Origin: Phycisphaerae bacterium
GTDB lineage: Bacteria > Planctomycetota > Phycisphaerae > UBA1845 > CAIVHJ01
Length of the DNA: 64,000 bases
Assembly (NCBI GenBank): GCA_022072405.1
Contig: JAJVHX010000019.1
Coordinates: 3,790 to 67,789 of the forward strand
Reading direction: 5' to 3'
In this document: positions 39,950 through 50,700 of the stretch, one piece after another
Position numbering within the stretch: position 1 is the stretch's first letter
Layout of the letters: each line of letters starts with the position of its first letter
Program-made: the position numbers and the translations under genes
Notes under the pieces: generated by a model
Told to the model about the DNA's origin: nothing
Seen by the model: the letters and a program-made list of their open reading frames with translations, nothing else
Database searches by the model: none

Positions 39950-40320
39950 ATCAGGTAACCCGATTCCCTCCGGAAATTCACGCCGGGCGGATGAGCTGCC
40001 AGCCGGCGGGCTGTGGCAGAACCGGAGAGGGTACAGTCTGTCAGTAGCCCTCATTTAATTACTGGTGGTGTTACCGACAGAGTCGATGACGATCACTTGA
40101 TCATGGAATCCAGGGTGCGGTATGCGGAGCTTGGTACTTGAACAACAGGCAGAGGCAGGCGAACTATGATGCGAACGCGTAGGTCAGAGCGAAGCATCTC
40201 TGGCGTGCGCTGCGCAGCCGTAGTATGGGTCAAGGGAGCCAGCCGATGAGTTGATGCTTTTCAGCCATGTTGCTCCGGTGTCGTGATCAAGGTGGGTTCC
40301 AGAGATTGCCCACCTTTTTG
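39950..40320 (+). ncRNA. candidate structured leader or ncRNA upstream of nusA
   Basis: No long ORF; helices GGTAAC/GTTACC, CTGCC..AGCC-GGCG-GGCT..GGCAG, GTCAGAG/CTCTGGC and CTTGATCA/TGATCAAG; ends at a terminator. Confidence 0.4.
40289..40319 (+). terminator. intrinsic terminator upstream of nusA
   Basis: AAGGTGGG-ttccagagattg-CCCACCTT followed by T-rich tract. Confidence 0.75.
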
Positions 40321-40388
40321 TTTTGTAGGTTAAGAAAGTCAGCCACTGCCGCCTGGCCAGTGGCTGAACACGCGAAGAGGAATAGGAT

Positions 40389-41738
40389 ATGAATGCTGAA
40401 CTGCTGCGAATTGTCGATGCGATCAGCCGCGACAAGAACATTGAAAAAGAAGCGGTATTTCATGATCTGGAACTGGCCATGATTTCCGCCGCAAACAAAT
40501 CCTACGGTATCACCGAGGATTGCGTGGTCAGTATTGACCGCATTTCCGGTCTGATCACAGCCAGTCACAATGGCCGAGCCATAGACATGAAAGATCTGGG
40601 ACGTATCGCCGCCCAGACCGCCAAGCAGATCATGATCCAGAAAATCCGTGAAGCCGAACGCGGCAGTATTTATGAAGAATATTCCGAACGGGTCGGCACC
40701 ATCATCACCGGCGGTGTGGTTCGCTATGAGGGCGGCGCACTGATCATCAACCTGGGCCGAACGGAGGGGTTTCTACCCAAGAGCGAGCAGATTCCCGGTG
40801 AAACTTCACACCACCCTGGAGAGCGTTTACGGGCCATGATCCTCGATGTGCGTGAAGCCCCCAATCAAGTGAAAATCGTGCTGACCCGCAGTCATCCCGA
40901 CTTTATCCGGCGGCTATTTGAGCTGGAAGTGCCCGAAGTGGCGGAGCGGATCATCGAAATTAAGGCACTGGCCCGTGAGGCAGGGTATCGCACCAAAGTG
41001 GCGGTCAGCTCCATTGACTCCAAGGTGGATGCCGTCGGCGCCTGCGTCGGAGTTCGCGGCAGTCGTATCCGCAATATCGTCGACGAACTGGGCGGAGAGA
41101 AAATCGACATCGTGCGCTGGAACGAATCGTCACAGATTTTGATTGCCAATGCACTCAAACCCGCCGAAGTGCAGGAGATCGCCTTGTGCTTCGAACTGGG
41201 CCGAGCCACGGTGGTCGTAGCGGATGACCAGCTTTCCCTGGCCATCGGTAAGCGAGGCCAAAATGTCCGACTCGCTGCCCGCCTGACCGGCTGGGATATC
41301 GATATTCTGACACCGGTCGAATACAACAAGGGCCTGGATATTCTTGAGAAAACACTTAAGAGCATCGAAGGCGTTGAAGATGTGCTGGTCGAGAAAATCA
41401 TGGCTCTGGGACTGATTACTGTAGGTGACCTGGAGGATGTCGGCAGCGATCCATTGGTGACCGAATTGGAAGTGGACGCCCCTCTGGCCGAGAGGATCAT
41501 TTCGGCGGCCAGTGCAGCGGCGGTGCGAATGGCGGAAGAATCCGCTGCAGCAGCAGCCCTGGCTTCCGAACAGGCTGCCGCAGGTGTGGATAATGACGCC
41601 GCGGCGCCGGAATCGGATGACGATGCTGACCGTGCTTCAGTCAGCGATACCTCGGAGAGCCTTGCGGAACAACTGGATACTGCCGCCACCGCTCAGGCGA
41701 GCACCGAATCCGCCGACGGAACTCAAGAATTGTCATAA
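40389..41738 (+). CDS. nusA: transcription termination/antitermination factor NusA
   Basis: GRTEGFLPKSEQIPGE, GVRGSRIRNIVDELGGEKIDIVRW, AIGKRGQNVRLAARLTGW. Confidence 0.96.
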   Translation: MNAELLRIVDAISRDKNIEKEAVFHDLELAMISAANKSYGITEDCVVSIDRISGLITASHNGRAIDMKDLGRIAAQTAKQIMIQKIREAERGSIYEEYSERVGTIITGGVVRYEGGALIINLGRTEGFLPKSEQIPGETSHHPGERLRAMILDVREAPNQVKIVLTRSHPDFIRRLFELEVPEVAERIIEIKALAREAGYRTKVAVSSIDSKVDAVGACVGVRGSRIRNIVDELGGEKIDIVRWNESSQILIANALKPAEVQEIALCFELGRATVVVADDQLSLAIGKRGQNVRLAARLTGWDIDILTPVEYNKGLDILEKTLKSIEGVEDVLVEKIMALGLITVGDLEDVGSDPLVTELEVDAPLAERIISAASAAAVRMAEESAAAAALASEQAAAGVDNDAAAPESDDDADRASVSDTSESLAEQLDTAATAQASTESADGTQELS

Positions 41739-41765
41739 TTGCAGGTGAAAGGCAGGTTTCTTTCC

Positions 41766-44504
41766 TTGGCCGAAAAATTACGCGTTCATCAGTTGGCAAA
41801 AGAGCTGGGTGTGGACAGCAAAGCCATCCTCACCAAATGCGAAGCGGAGGGGTTGGAAGTCAAGAACCACATGACCACGCTCTCTGCTGGCCTGGCGGCT
41901 ACGATACGGGAATGGTTCTCGGAAAGTGCTATTCATAATACCCTGGAAACCGCCGAACCGGTTGATCTGGAGCAGGTCCGGAGGAAGAGCAGTCGCCGGC
42001 GCCGCAAGGAAGATGCCGGAGATACATCGGTGGCCACTGAAATCGCTACCGATTTACAGGACATACCGGATACCCACGACCAACCTGAAACACACGACGA
42101 TCAGTACTTGCCCGATGAGGCTGAATCATTGTTGCCCGAAGAAACGGACGAGATGTACACCACTCCAGAGACCCACGAACCAGCCGTTGCTGTTGCCGAA
42201 GCTCCCACTGATATCACGCTGCCCACTCCGGTGAACGAGCCACCGCCGGCGACGCCGCTGCTCCAACCCCCTGTCGGCGTGGTGGAACTTCCGAAGGCGG
42301 CTCCCGTGGCACCGGTCGGTCCGCAACACGTTCCACGCCCGGTACAGTTAAAGGGTCCACGAGTCATTCGAGTGGAAGCACCCGAACCTGAATCTCAACG
42401 TCCCCGTCGACCTGCACCAGCGGTGGGAGGACCACCGCGTCCCCGGTTGGGCGGTGCGGTGGCTGGAACTGAACCCATGCTCGGTGATGCCTCCACCAAA
42501 AGCGGTGCCGGCAAGAAAAATCGCTCCAAAACATATCAAAGCGAGGATGCTGAAGCCGCGGAGACTCGCCGCCGCGCTGCCGCCCGTAAAGGTCGCGGTG
42601 GAACCGATGTCACTGACAAACTAAAGGAATGGCGTGACCTGGATCTGGCCGAACGACAGGAACGTCTGCGCGGAGCCACTGGTCGACGCATGAAACGGCG
42701 GGCGACGGAAGGCCGTTCCTCCCTCGCCCCCCGGTCCATTACGGAGGCCGAAGTGACCGAGCCGATTATTCTCAAGGATTTCTGCGCCGCTACCGGATTG
42801 GCCCTGACGCAACTCACCCCCAAGCTGGTCAACGATTTCAAAATTCTGCCCAATATCAACATGGTTCTGGATCGGGAGATGGCCCAGTTGCTGGCCAATG
42901 AATTTGGTATTGACCTGCATGTAGTCGCGGCGCGCAATCCTCTGGATGACATGCGTGAGAAATTCCGGAATCGGCCACGACCTAATATTGATCGTCGCGC
43001 TCCGGTGGTGACGTTCCTGGGCCATGTGGACCACGGCAAGACCAGTCTCCTTGATGCCATCCGTCAAACTCACGTGGCTACGGGTGAGGCAGGCGGCATT
43101 ACGCAACACATCGGCTCATATCATGTCCGGCGCGACGGCTTGGCGGTGACTTTTATGGATACCCCAGGCCATCAGGCTTTTACCGCAATGCGCGCCCGTG
43201 GGGCACAGATGACGGATGTCGTCGTGCTGGTGGTGGCGGCGGATGATGGGGTGATGCCTCAAACCGTTGAAGCCATCAACCATGCCAAAGCAGCCAAAGT
43301 TCCGATCGTGGTGGCGATGAATAAAATTGACCTGCCCGGTGTGGACCTGAATAAGATTTATGGCCAGTTGTCCGAGCAGGGATTGACGCCCAGCGAATGG
43401 GGCGGCACGATCGACGTGATCAAAACCTCCGCCACCAAAGGGATCGGAATCAACGAGTTGGTGGAGCATTTATCGACTCTGAGTGATATTCTGGAACTTC
43501 GAGCCGATCCGACCGTCCCAGCTTTTGGGCGGGTGATCGAAGCGCAGATGAGGCCCGGCGTGGGTGTCGTAGCGCGTATTCTGATCCAGGAGGGCACACT
43601 GCTACGCGGCCAGTTTATTGTATGCGGACCCGGATATGGCAAGGTCCGCTCCATTAAGGATGACAAGAACCAGGAATTAAACAGTGCCGGTCCGTCCTTA
43701 CCGGTGGAAATATCCGGACTGGATGAATTGCCCGGCGCAGGCGATGAGCTGTTTGTAGTTGATTCATTGCAGCAGGCGGAAACCGTCGCCGAGCAGGTCA
43801 AGCAGGAGGTCCGCCGGAAATCACTCAGCGCCATCAACAAACCCAAGACGCTGGAAGATCTGTTTGATCAGCGGCAGGCGGGTGAAATTCCGGAACTGAA
43901 TGTGATTTTGAAAGCGGATATGCAGGGCTCGGTTGATGTGTTGCGGAAGGCTTTGGGCGAAATACCCAGCAGCGAGGTCAAACTAAACATCCTGCACAGT
44001 GGTGTGGGCGGGGTGGTCGATGGCGACGTGCTGCTGGCGGAAGCCTCCGGAGCAATCATCATCGGTTTCCAGGTAGTGGCGGATACCAGCGTAAAACGCC
44101 TGGCGGAAGATCGCGGCGTGGATATCCGGTTATACCGGGTGATCTACAACGTGCTGGATGACATTAAAAAGGCTCTGGAGGGTTTGTTGGCGCCGGAGGA
44201 AAAGCTGGAGACCCGAGGACAGGCGGAGGTACGCGACATCTTCCGGATCACCCGGGTGGGTACGGTGGCGGGTTGCTTTGTGCGTGAAGGATTCATCCTG
44301 CGGAACCACCGGGTCCGGATTATTCGTGATCGCGTCATCATCCGCGACGAGTGTACCCTGCATTCATTGAAACGGTTCAAGGATGATGTGCGCGAAGTCA
44401 AAAGCGGGTATGAATGCGGTATCAAGATTGACGGATTTGATGACGTCAAACCGGGTGACATCATCGAATCATACGAGGTGGTGAAGATTGCCCGCACGCT
44501 TTAA
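41766..44504 (+). CDS. infB: translation initiation factor IF-2 (probable TTG start)
   Basis: LAEKLRVHQLAKELGVD; VTFLGHVDHGKTSLLDAIR; MDTPGHQAFTAMRARG. Confidence 0.95.
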   Translation: MAEKLRVHQLAKELGVDSKAILTKCEAEGLEVKNHMTTLSAGLAATIREWFSESAIHNTLETAEPVDLEQVRRKSSRRRRKEDAGDTSVATEIATDLQDIPDTHDQPETHDDQYLPDEAESLLPEETDEMYTTPETHEPAVAVAEAPTDITLPTPVNEPPPATPLLQPPVGVVELPKAAPVAPVGPQHVPRPVQLKGPRVIRVEAPEPESQRPRRPAPAVGGPPRPRLGGAVAGTEPMLGDASTKSGAGKKNRSKTYQSEDAEAAETRRRAAARKGRGGTDVTDKLKEWRDLDLAERQERLRGATGRRMKRRATEGRSSLAPRSITEAEVTEPIILKDFCAATGLALTQLTPKLVNDFKILPNINMVLDREMAQLLANEFGIDLHVVAARNPLDDMREKFRNRPRPNIDRRAPVVTFLGHVDHGKTSLLDAIRQTHVATGEAGGITQHIGSYHVRRDGLAVTFMDTPGHQAFTAMRARGAQMTDVVVLVVAADDGVMPQTVEAINHAKAAKVPIVVAMNKIDLPGVDLNKIYGQLSEQGLTPSEWGGTIDVIKTSATKGIGINELVEHLSTLSDILELRADPTVPAFGRVIEAQMRPGVGVVARILIQEGTLLRGQFIVCGPGYGKVRSIKDDKNQELNSAGPSLPVEISGLDELPGAGDELFVVDSLQQAETVAEQVKQEVRRKSLSAINKPKTLEDLFDQRQAGEIPELNVILKADMQGSVDVLRKALGEIPSSEVKLNILHSGVGGVVDGDVLLAEASGAIIIGFQVVADTSVKRLAEDRGVDIRLYRVIYNVLDDIKKALEGLLAPEEKLETRGQAEVRDIFRITRVGTVAGCFVREGFILRNHRVRIIRDRVIIRDECTLHSLKRFKDDVREVKSGYECGIKIDGFDDVKPGDIIESYEVVKIARTL

Positions 44505-44534
44505 CGAATGACGGCTGGCGGCAGGAGAACCATC

Positions 44535-46292
44535 ATGATCGAATTCATCGCTGATTGCGGTCATAAGGTCCAGGTAGATGATAAACTGGCTGGCAAGATC
44601 GTGAAGTGTGCTTATTGCGGTCGCGAGGTGGAAACACCTTCACCGGAAAAAAGTGCTGCCGAATTCCTGCTGCAGGAAGTCGATCTGAATGCGCTGGCCC
44701 GCAGTGAAGGTCCGGCCCAGCAGCAGATGACCATCGCCGGCGCCCAGCGCGAAGCAGGCCATGAAAGTTACATCGACTTGCCTGACCAGAAGAGTGTGCT
44801 TCGCTGGTTTCTGATCGCGGGATATCTGGCCATCGGAGCAGTGGTTGTGGTCTTCGCGGGCAAAGCCATTATGGGCTTCGGTTCCAAATCTACGGCGACC
44901 ACCAATACCACGGGTGCAACGCAGGGAACCGCAATCGATGTCAGTAATATTCCGACCCATACGGGAAATGGCGGCAGTACGACTCCCCTACCCACCGGTA
45001 CGACAAATCACCCTACGAATAATGTAGCGACTACGCCACAGAGCCCCGCCCGTCCCTTTACCGGCGGGCGTATCAATCAGGCCTTTGGAACGGATGGGCA
45101 GGGTGTTTTTGTCGAAACTTTTTCCAGCCGGGCCAGCATTTATATCCGTTCCGAGGAAGCTCGTGACCAACGGGAAGTGCTGGGGGTCGATAAGGCGGAA
45201 TTCAAAGGCAATGGCCCCCGGATCGTGATGCTGGCGCCGGGACGATATCGACTGGCGGTGGTGATGTTGGCTGACGATGAGGATCTGACGCGTCTGCCGG
45301 GCTATGACGAAGTGCGTTCGCGGCTGGAGTTTGAGCGGGATGCGCGGGTGCTGCAGCGCTTTTTTGCCCTCGATCGCGCCGCAGCAGTGGAGTTTGTCGA
45401 TCAGGTCGGCGTAGAACCTCGCATCGTTAAATATTACGACATTGATCTGCAGCCCAACCAGTATCTGCAGGTTTCGGCGCTGTTCGTGCCGGGAGGTGAC
45501 TTGCACCAAACCCTCAGTTATCTGCCGACGGTGGAGTTATATCAATTTGACCGGATGCAGGTCCGTTCATTGCTGGAAAGTGCCCAGGTTGCGTCGAGCG
45601 ATCTGGATACGGTTCTGGATCTGCTGGCCCGATGCGGACAGATCGTTTATCCGCTGGCAAACGAACAATATCAATTGCTCCAGATTACTGCCGATTCCGG
45701 TGAATTTTCCAACACTGAATGGCAAATAGCGGAATCGATGCTGACCAGTGGTGATGAACTCGATCACGATCCGCAGCCCAGCGGCCCCACCAAAGGGACC
45801 AATCCGTGGGGCGGCGGTGCGGGTCGGGCCACACCCTCAACGCCCACGGGTGAAGCCCCGCCGACAGATTTAGCCAGCGTAATTGAAAAATTGCGGGCCC
45901 GTATTCGTGCCAATCAGAAATTGACCGGCGCCGATATCAGTCCGTATCTAAGCGGCGGAGAATACTATACGTTGTGGCCAAGCGCGGAAATCCGCATCCG
46001 GACCACACTGGTGGAAATTTGCGACGAAGCCGTCATCAACGAGATCATCGAACCATTAGGGCAGACGATGTTGGATGATCCGGACCTGGATGTCCGGTTG
46101 GCCATCGTGCAGGCCATGGTACGGGCCAAGGCCAAAGGCGGTCTTTCCTACATCGATCGTCGATTAAAAGCCCTGGAGGATCAGGGTCCGGCGGATAGTC
46201 CGGAAGTCAAACAGGAAAAGAAAGAGCTGCAGAAAGCCCGCCGTACGATCAGCTCAGCCAAGGGTAGCGGCGGCGGAAATCCCTGGCAATAA
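44535..46292 (+). CDS. zinc-ribbon membrane protein with HEAT-like C-terminal region
   Basis: CGHKVQVDDKLAGKIVKCAYCG; TM segment; lies between infB and rbfA. Confidence 0.7.
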   Translation: MIEFIADCGHKVQVDDKLAGKIVKCAYCGREVETPSPEKSAAEFLLQEVDLNALARSEGPAQQQMTIAGAQREAGHESYIDLPDQKSVLRWFLIAGYLAIGAVVVVFAGKAIMGFGSKSTATTNTTGATQGTAIDVSNIPTHTGNGGSTTPLPTGTTNHPTNNVATTPQSPARPFTGGRINQAFGTDGQGVFVETFSSRASIYIRSEEARDQREVLGVDKAEFKGNGPRIVMLAPGRYRLAVVMLADDEDLTRLPGYDEVRSRLEFERDARVLQRFFALDRAAAVEFVDQVGVEPRIVKYYDIDLQPNQYLQVSALFVPGGDLHQTLSYLPTVELYQFDRMQVRSLLESAQVASSDLDTVLDLLARCGQIVYPLANEQYQLLQITADSGEFSNTEWQIAESMLTSGDELDHDPQPSGPTKGTNPWGGGAGRATPSTPTGEAPPTDLASVIEKLRARIRANQKLTGADISPYLSGGEYYTLWPSAEIRIRTTLVEICDEAVINEIIEPLGQTMLDDPDLDVRLAIVQAMVRAKAKGGLSYIDRRLKALEDQGPADSPEVKQEKKELQKARRTISSAKGSGGGNPWQ

Positions 46293-46297
46293 CGAAG

Positions 46298-46579
46298 ATG
46301 GTTATTGGCGTATTGAGGGTGGAGCTGGCTATTTACGGCGCGTTATCTCTTAAAGATAAACGCCGAGTAGTCAAAAGCCTGAAAGACAGAATCAGTGCCC
46401 GCTTCAATGCCTCGGTAGCGGAAGTGGAGGCATTGGAAGCCCGTCAACGGGCGGTGGTGGCGGTGGCTGTAGTCGCCAATGAAACACCTTTCGTCGAGAG
46501 TTGCCTACAGCAGATTTTGAATCTGGTGCAACAGCATCACGGCAGTGTGCTGGTGAATTCAGATATGGAGTTCTTATAG
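46298..46579 (+). CDS. DUF503-family protein
   Basis: LRVELAIYGALSLKDKRRVVKSLKDRISARFNASVAEVEALE. Confidence 0.88.
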   Translation: MVIGVLRVELAIYGALSLKDKRRVVKSLKDRISARFNASVAEVEALEARQRAVVAVAVVANETPFVESCLQQILNLVQQHHGSVLVNSDMEFL

Positions 46580-46619
46580 TCGTCGTTCTTCGGTGGCCGA
46601 GCGATAATGAAGGAGTGCC

Positions 46620-47027
46620 ATGAAACCCTTTCGACTGGAAAAAGTCAGCAGCGAGCTTCAACAGATCATCAGTACAGCCATCCGTACCAAGCTGCAGGAT
46701 CCGCGCATCGCGCCGCTCACAACTGTCACTCGCGTGGAACTGTCCGGCGATCTGGAACAAGCCCGCATTTATGTCAGCGTCTTCGGGAGTCGTACCGAGC
46801 AGACCCGCACCATGGCAGCGCTGCACCATGCGACCGGCTTCATTCAATCATTGACTGCCCGGCAACTGACGCTGCGGCAGTGTCCACACATCGTCTTTCA
46901 TCTCGATGAATCTCTGAAAAAAGGTCAAGAGGTACTGGAACTGATCGATGTGGCCATGCAGGAATTAAAGCAGGATGAAACCCCGCTGGAACAACCGGAG
47001 TCGTTAACCGACCGGCACCAGGAGTAA
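46620..47027 (+). CDS. rbfA: ribosome-binding factor A
   Basis: RLEKVSSELQQIISTAIRTKLQDPRIAPLTTVTRVELSGDLEQARIYVSV. Confidence 0.92.
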   Translation: MKPFRLEKVSSELQQIISTAIRTKLQDPRIAPLTTVTRVELSGDLEQARIYVSVFGSRTEQTRTMAALHHATGFIQSLTARQLTLRQCPHIVFHLDESLKKGQEVLELIDVAMQELKQDETPLEQPESLTDRHQE

Positions 47028-47031
47028 GGGT

Positions 47032-47736
47032 ATGAAGAACAGGTCGAGCAGCGCGGCGGAACTGGCCCGCTGGTTCAGCCAACACAAACGACAGGCGCCG
47101 AAAGAGCCTTGGCCGGTGTTGAACGACCCGCTGGAGCATCTTTGTCTGGCGATCCTTTCGGAAAACGGCCTCCCCCACCGCTGCCTGCAAGCCCTGCAAC
47201 GACTCCATCGCCACGTGGTCGATTTGAATGATCTGCGCGTTTCAACTCCCGCTGAACTGGCCTTATTGCTGCAGCGCGACGTGCGGGACAGCGTGGCCCG
47301 GGCCACCTCGCTGGTGCGTACCCTTAACACCCTTTACGAAAAAGAAAACAAGGTTTCACTCCGCGAACTGAAAACCAAGAATAAAAAAGAACGTCAGGAC
47401 TACCTCACCAGCCTCGGAACACTTAGTCCCTATGCTGTCGCCTGCACGCTTCTGATGGGATTCAATGACCATGTCATACCGCTCGATGAGAGTATGCTAC
47501 AGCTGTTACAGAAACAGAATCTGGTGGAAGCTGATGCCGATCTGGCGACGGTCCAGCAATGGCTCCAGAAGCAGATCAACGCCAAAGATGCCCGATCGTT
47601 TTACGGGGTGCTGAAAGCGCTGTCGAATCAGAAGTCCGTTGCGGGTAAGATGGCGACCCGCCCAGCGAAGATCCAGAAGCCCAAAGTGGCGGCGAAAAAA
47701 CGTTCCAATCGTCCCTCATCGAACCCTACCAAATGA
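47032..47736 (+). CDS. divergent HhH-GPD-like protein
   Basis: DPLEHLCLAILSE; LGTLSPYAVACTLLMGFNDHVIPLDESM resembles HhH and Asp region of EndoIII-type proteins. Confidence 0.5.
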   Translation: MKNRSSSAAELARWFSQHKRQAPKEPWPVLNDPLEHLCLAILSENGLPHRCLQALQRLHRHVVDLNDLRVSTPAELALLLQRDVRDSVARATSLVRTLNTLYEKENKVSLRELKTKNKKERQDYLTSLGTLSPYAVACTLLMGFNDHVIPLDESMLQLLQKQNLVEADADLATVQQWLQKQINAKDARSFYGVLKALSNQKSVAGKMATRPAKIQKPKVAAKKRSNRPSSNPTK

Positions 47737-47757
47737 GTTAACTGAGCGGGTGCCCTT

Positions 47758-50700
47758 ATGAATCGAAATTTGCCCCCTCGCCGGATGTCTCTCTTCATCA
47801 TCAGTCTGACAATCACTCACCTGGTGGCTTGTCAGCCACGAGCGCAGTCCGCTACCGACCAACCGCTCGAACGAAATCCCGGCTCTGACACGGAACGCGC
47901 TCAACTCACCCTTAACCAATTACCGCCGTTGGCGGCCCTACCGGTGCCGACGAGTCAGCCCGGCGATGATACCAATGACCGTGCTCGCGAACAGATCGCG
48001 CTTGCCTGGGAGCTGTTGCGGGAGGATCGTTATACCGAGGCGGCCCAGAAGCTGGATCGGGCCTTGCGCTACTCACCCAACAGTCTGGAAGCGCATCTGC
48101 TTCAGGGTCGAGTCGGACTGGCGGCGGGTAATCCGACGCGCGCCGAACAACATCTACAAGCCGCTTTGGCGATCGATCCGCAACACCTGCCGACATTAAT
48201 GCTGCTGGGGCGGGCCGACCTGGAACTTAATCAACCGGCTGCAGCACTGAATTATCTGCGCCGGGCCTTTGCTCTGTCACCTGCCCAACCTGCTGCAGGC
48301 GCTCAGGCGTTGATCCGGTACTATCTAGCCCAGGCGCTTGCCCAAGAGGGTTATACGACCGCCTCCGTCGAAATATATTCGCGCTATCTGGAGTTGCTCC
48401 CCAGCTTGGTCAAGGCTCCGGAAGATGATCCCGATCGGCGTTTAGCACAGAATTATCAATTACCTGCACTGCAGGCCATGGCGGAACAGTTGCTGCTATT
48501 GAAGCGCTTTCCCGCCGCCGCACAAGCCCTCGATGCCGCCGTTCAATTGGACCCGGAAAATCTTCCGCTTCGCCAAAAACTGATCGAACTTTATCGCACT
48601 TCGAAAAATTACGAAGCTGCCCGGCAATTGGCCAGGGAATTGGCGCAGCGCTCCGGAACGGGTTGGGAATTATTACACGATATTCATCAGGAAGCAGGTA
48701 CGCTGCCTGCTTATCTGGCCGACCTGCAGGAACTGCAGACGCACTGGCCTCAGAATTATCAATTGGCACTGGCCATCGCAACCCAACACCTGCTTGCGCA
48801 ACAGCCCGTGGAAGCACAGCGTTGTTGGGAGGTTTTTTTACAGAATAACCCCCGCCATCCGCAAGCCGTTGTGCAGTTAACCGAAATCCTGCAGCAGCAA
48901 CAGCGCTGGAGCGAGGCGTTACAAATTCTGGCCCAAGCCCTGCAGCCGCAAGCATCCAATCGGGCACTTCTTGAACCCTGGCTGGAGAGCCTTGCCGCCG
49001 CCAAACAGGAACAGGCCACGCTGGATCAAGCGCTGCCGCTGCTCAAACGTGAACCTGCTGATCCGGCGGTGGCGCTATTGATCGCCTGGCTGGCGTTAAA
49101 GTTGGACAATCTGCCGGTTGTGCAACAGGCGCTGGCGGTTTGTCACGTAATCGAACCGCCTTATTACGATTCGAAAGTGCTCGCCGCCGAACTCGCTATT
49201 CGCCAATATCGTTGGGCTGAGGCGGTTAAAATTCTGCAGGAAGCGACTGCCGGTGAAAGCACCGACGCGTATGCCCTACGCCTGCTGGGAGACGCGCAAC
49301 GCGAACTTAATCAGAAAGACGCCGCCGTAGAGGCCTACAATCAGGCCTTGCGGATTGATCGTCAGGATCTCGTGACCATGCTGCGTCTGGCTGAACTATA
49401 TCAGGCTACCGATAAAATGCTGCAGGCCAAACGGCAGTATCAGATGATTCTGGAACAGGATGCTGATCATGGACCGGCGCTGGAAGCGCTATTCATGTTT
49501 GCAGTGGGCGAACGTGATGCAGCCACCGCCGAACAGTACCTGTCCCGTCTGCAGCAGAATTCTGCCGAGGCGGCGCGGGCCAAGCGGTGCACCGCCCTGA
49601 TGCAATTGGCCCGTGACGGCAATTTTGAAACGTTTTTCAAATCCATGCGGGCGGGGCTGGAAGAATTTCCGGACGACATTGACTTCCGCGTGCAACTGCT
49701 TCGCCAGGCGTTTACCGCCGGGCAGGTGGATATTCTGCGGGAGGAAATTCCGAACCTGCTGGCCCGGCAGCCGGATCATGAAGTCGGACTGCAACTGCAG
49801 GCCTGGTTATTTGAACAGGAACTGAATTTCCAATCGGCGATTGATATTTATGATGGGCTCCAGCAGCGCTTCCCCTACCGCCTTGAATATCAGCATCTGC
49901 TGATCAACACCCTGCTGAACGATTTTCGATTCAACAGCGCTGTGGAGAAAATCGCGGAATTTGCTGCACGACCGGAAATCAGCAGTGATAATCGGCGTCT
50001 GTTTCGTTACGATCTGATGATGGCCCTGGTGCTGAATGATCAGATTCCTGATGCGACCAGCAAACTTCGTGAATGGCTGGCTGAAGAACCCGATCAGACC
50101 ACCTATCGTTCGACGTTGATCACGTTGTTACAGATGCAGGAACTGTATACCGCAGCCATATTGGAAGCCGAGCAGTGGTACCGGCAATCGGTGCTGGATC
50201 AGCGCGGCAGCACACGGTTGCTGCTGATTGATGCCTACTGGGGGGCGAAGTGGTATGCCGATGCGGCGGTGGTGATTTTGAGCTGGCTCGAAATCGATCC
50301 CGAAAATGTCGACGCGACGCGCACGCTGATCGAAAATTTTGAGCTGGCTGACCAATTGCCCTCGGCGATTGACCTCGCGCGCAGCAGTGTTATGGATCGC
50401 GAACATGGAGCGGATTATGAAAATCTGCTGGTCGGTCTCTACTCCCAGGCCGGCGAATACGATGAAGCCATTCGTCTGGTACGTAAGCAGATGGATGATC
50501 TGAATCCTGCACCGCAGGGAATGCTGAACGGGATGGGTGAGCAGTTGGCCCCCTATCGTCATCGACTGTGCTCCCTGTTGATCACCGCTGGCCGATATGA
50601 TCAGGCGGAGCGTGAGCTGATCAGTTGGTTGAATGAAAACCCAGCCAACATCAATATCCGCCGGGCCGTGGTGGAATTATTGTCGCTGACCTATCAGCTG

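Noticed and set aside
39950-40320. RNase P RNA, tmRNA or SRP RNA
   Set aside because: I found no GAGGAAAGTCC/ACAGAAA RNase P blocks, no tRNA-like 3' end with tag ORF, and no GGAAGG-type SRP tetraloop region.
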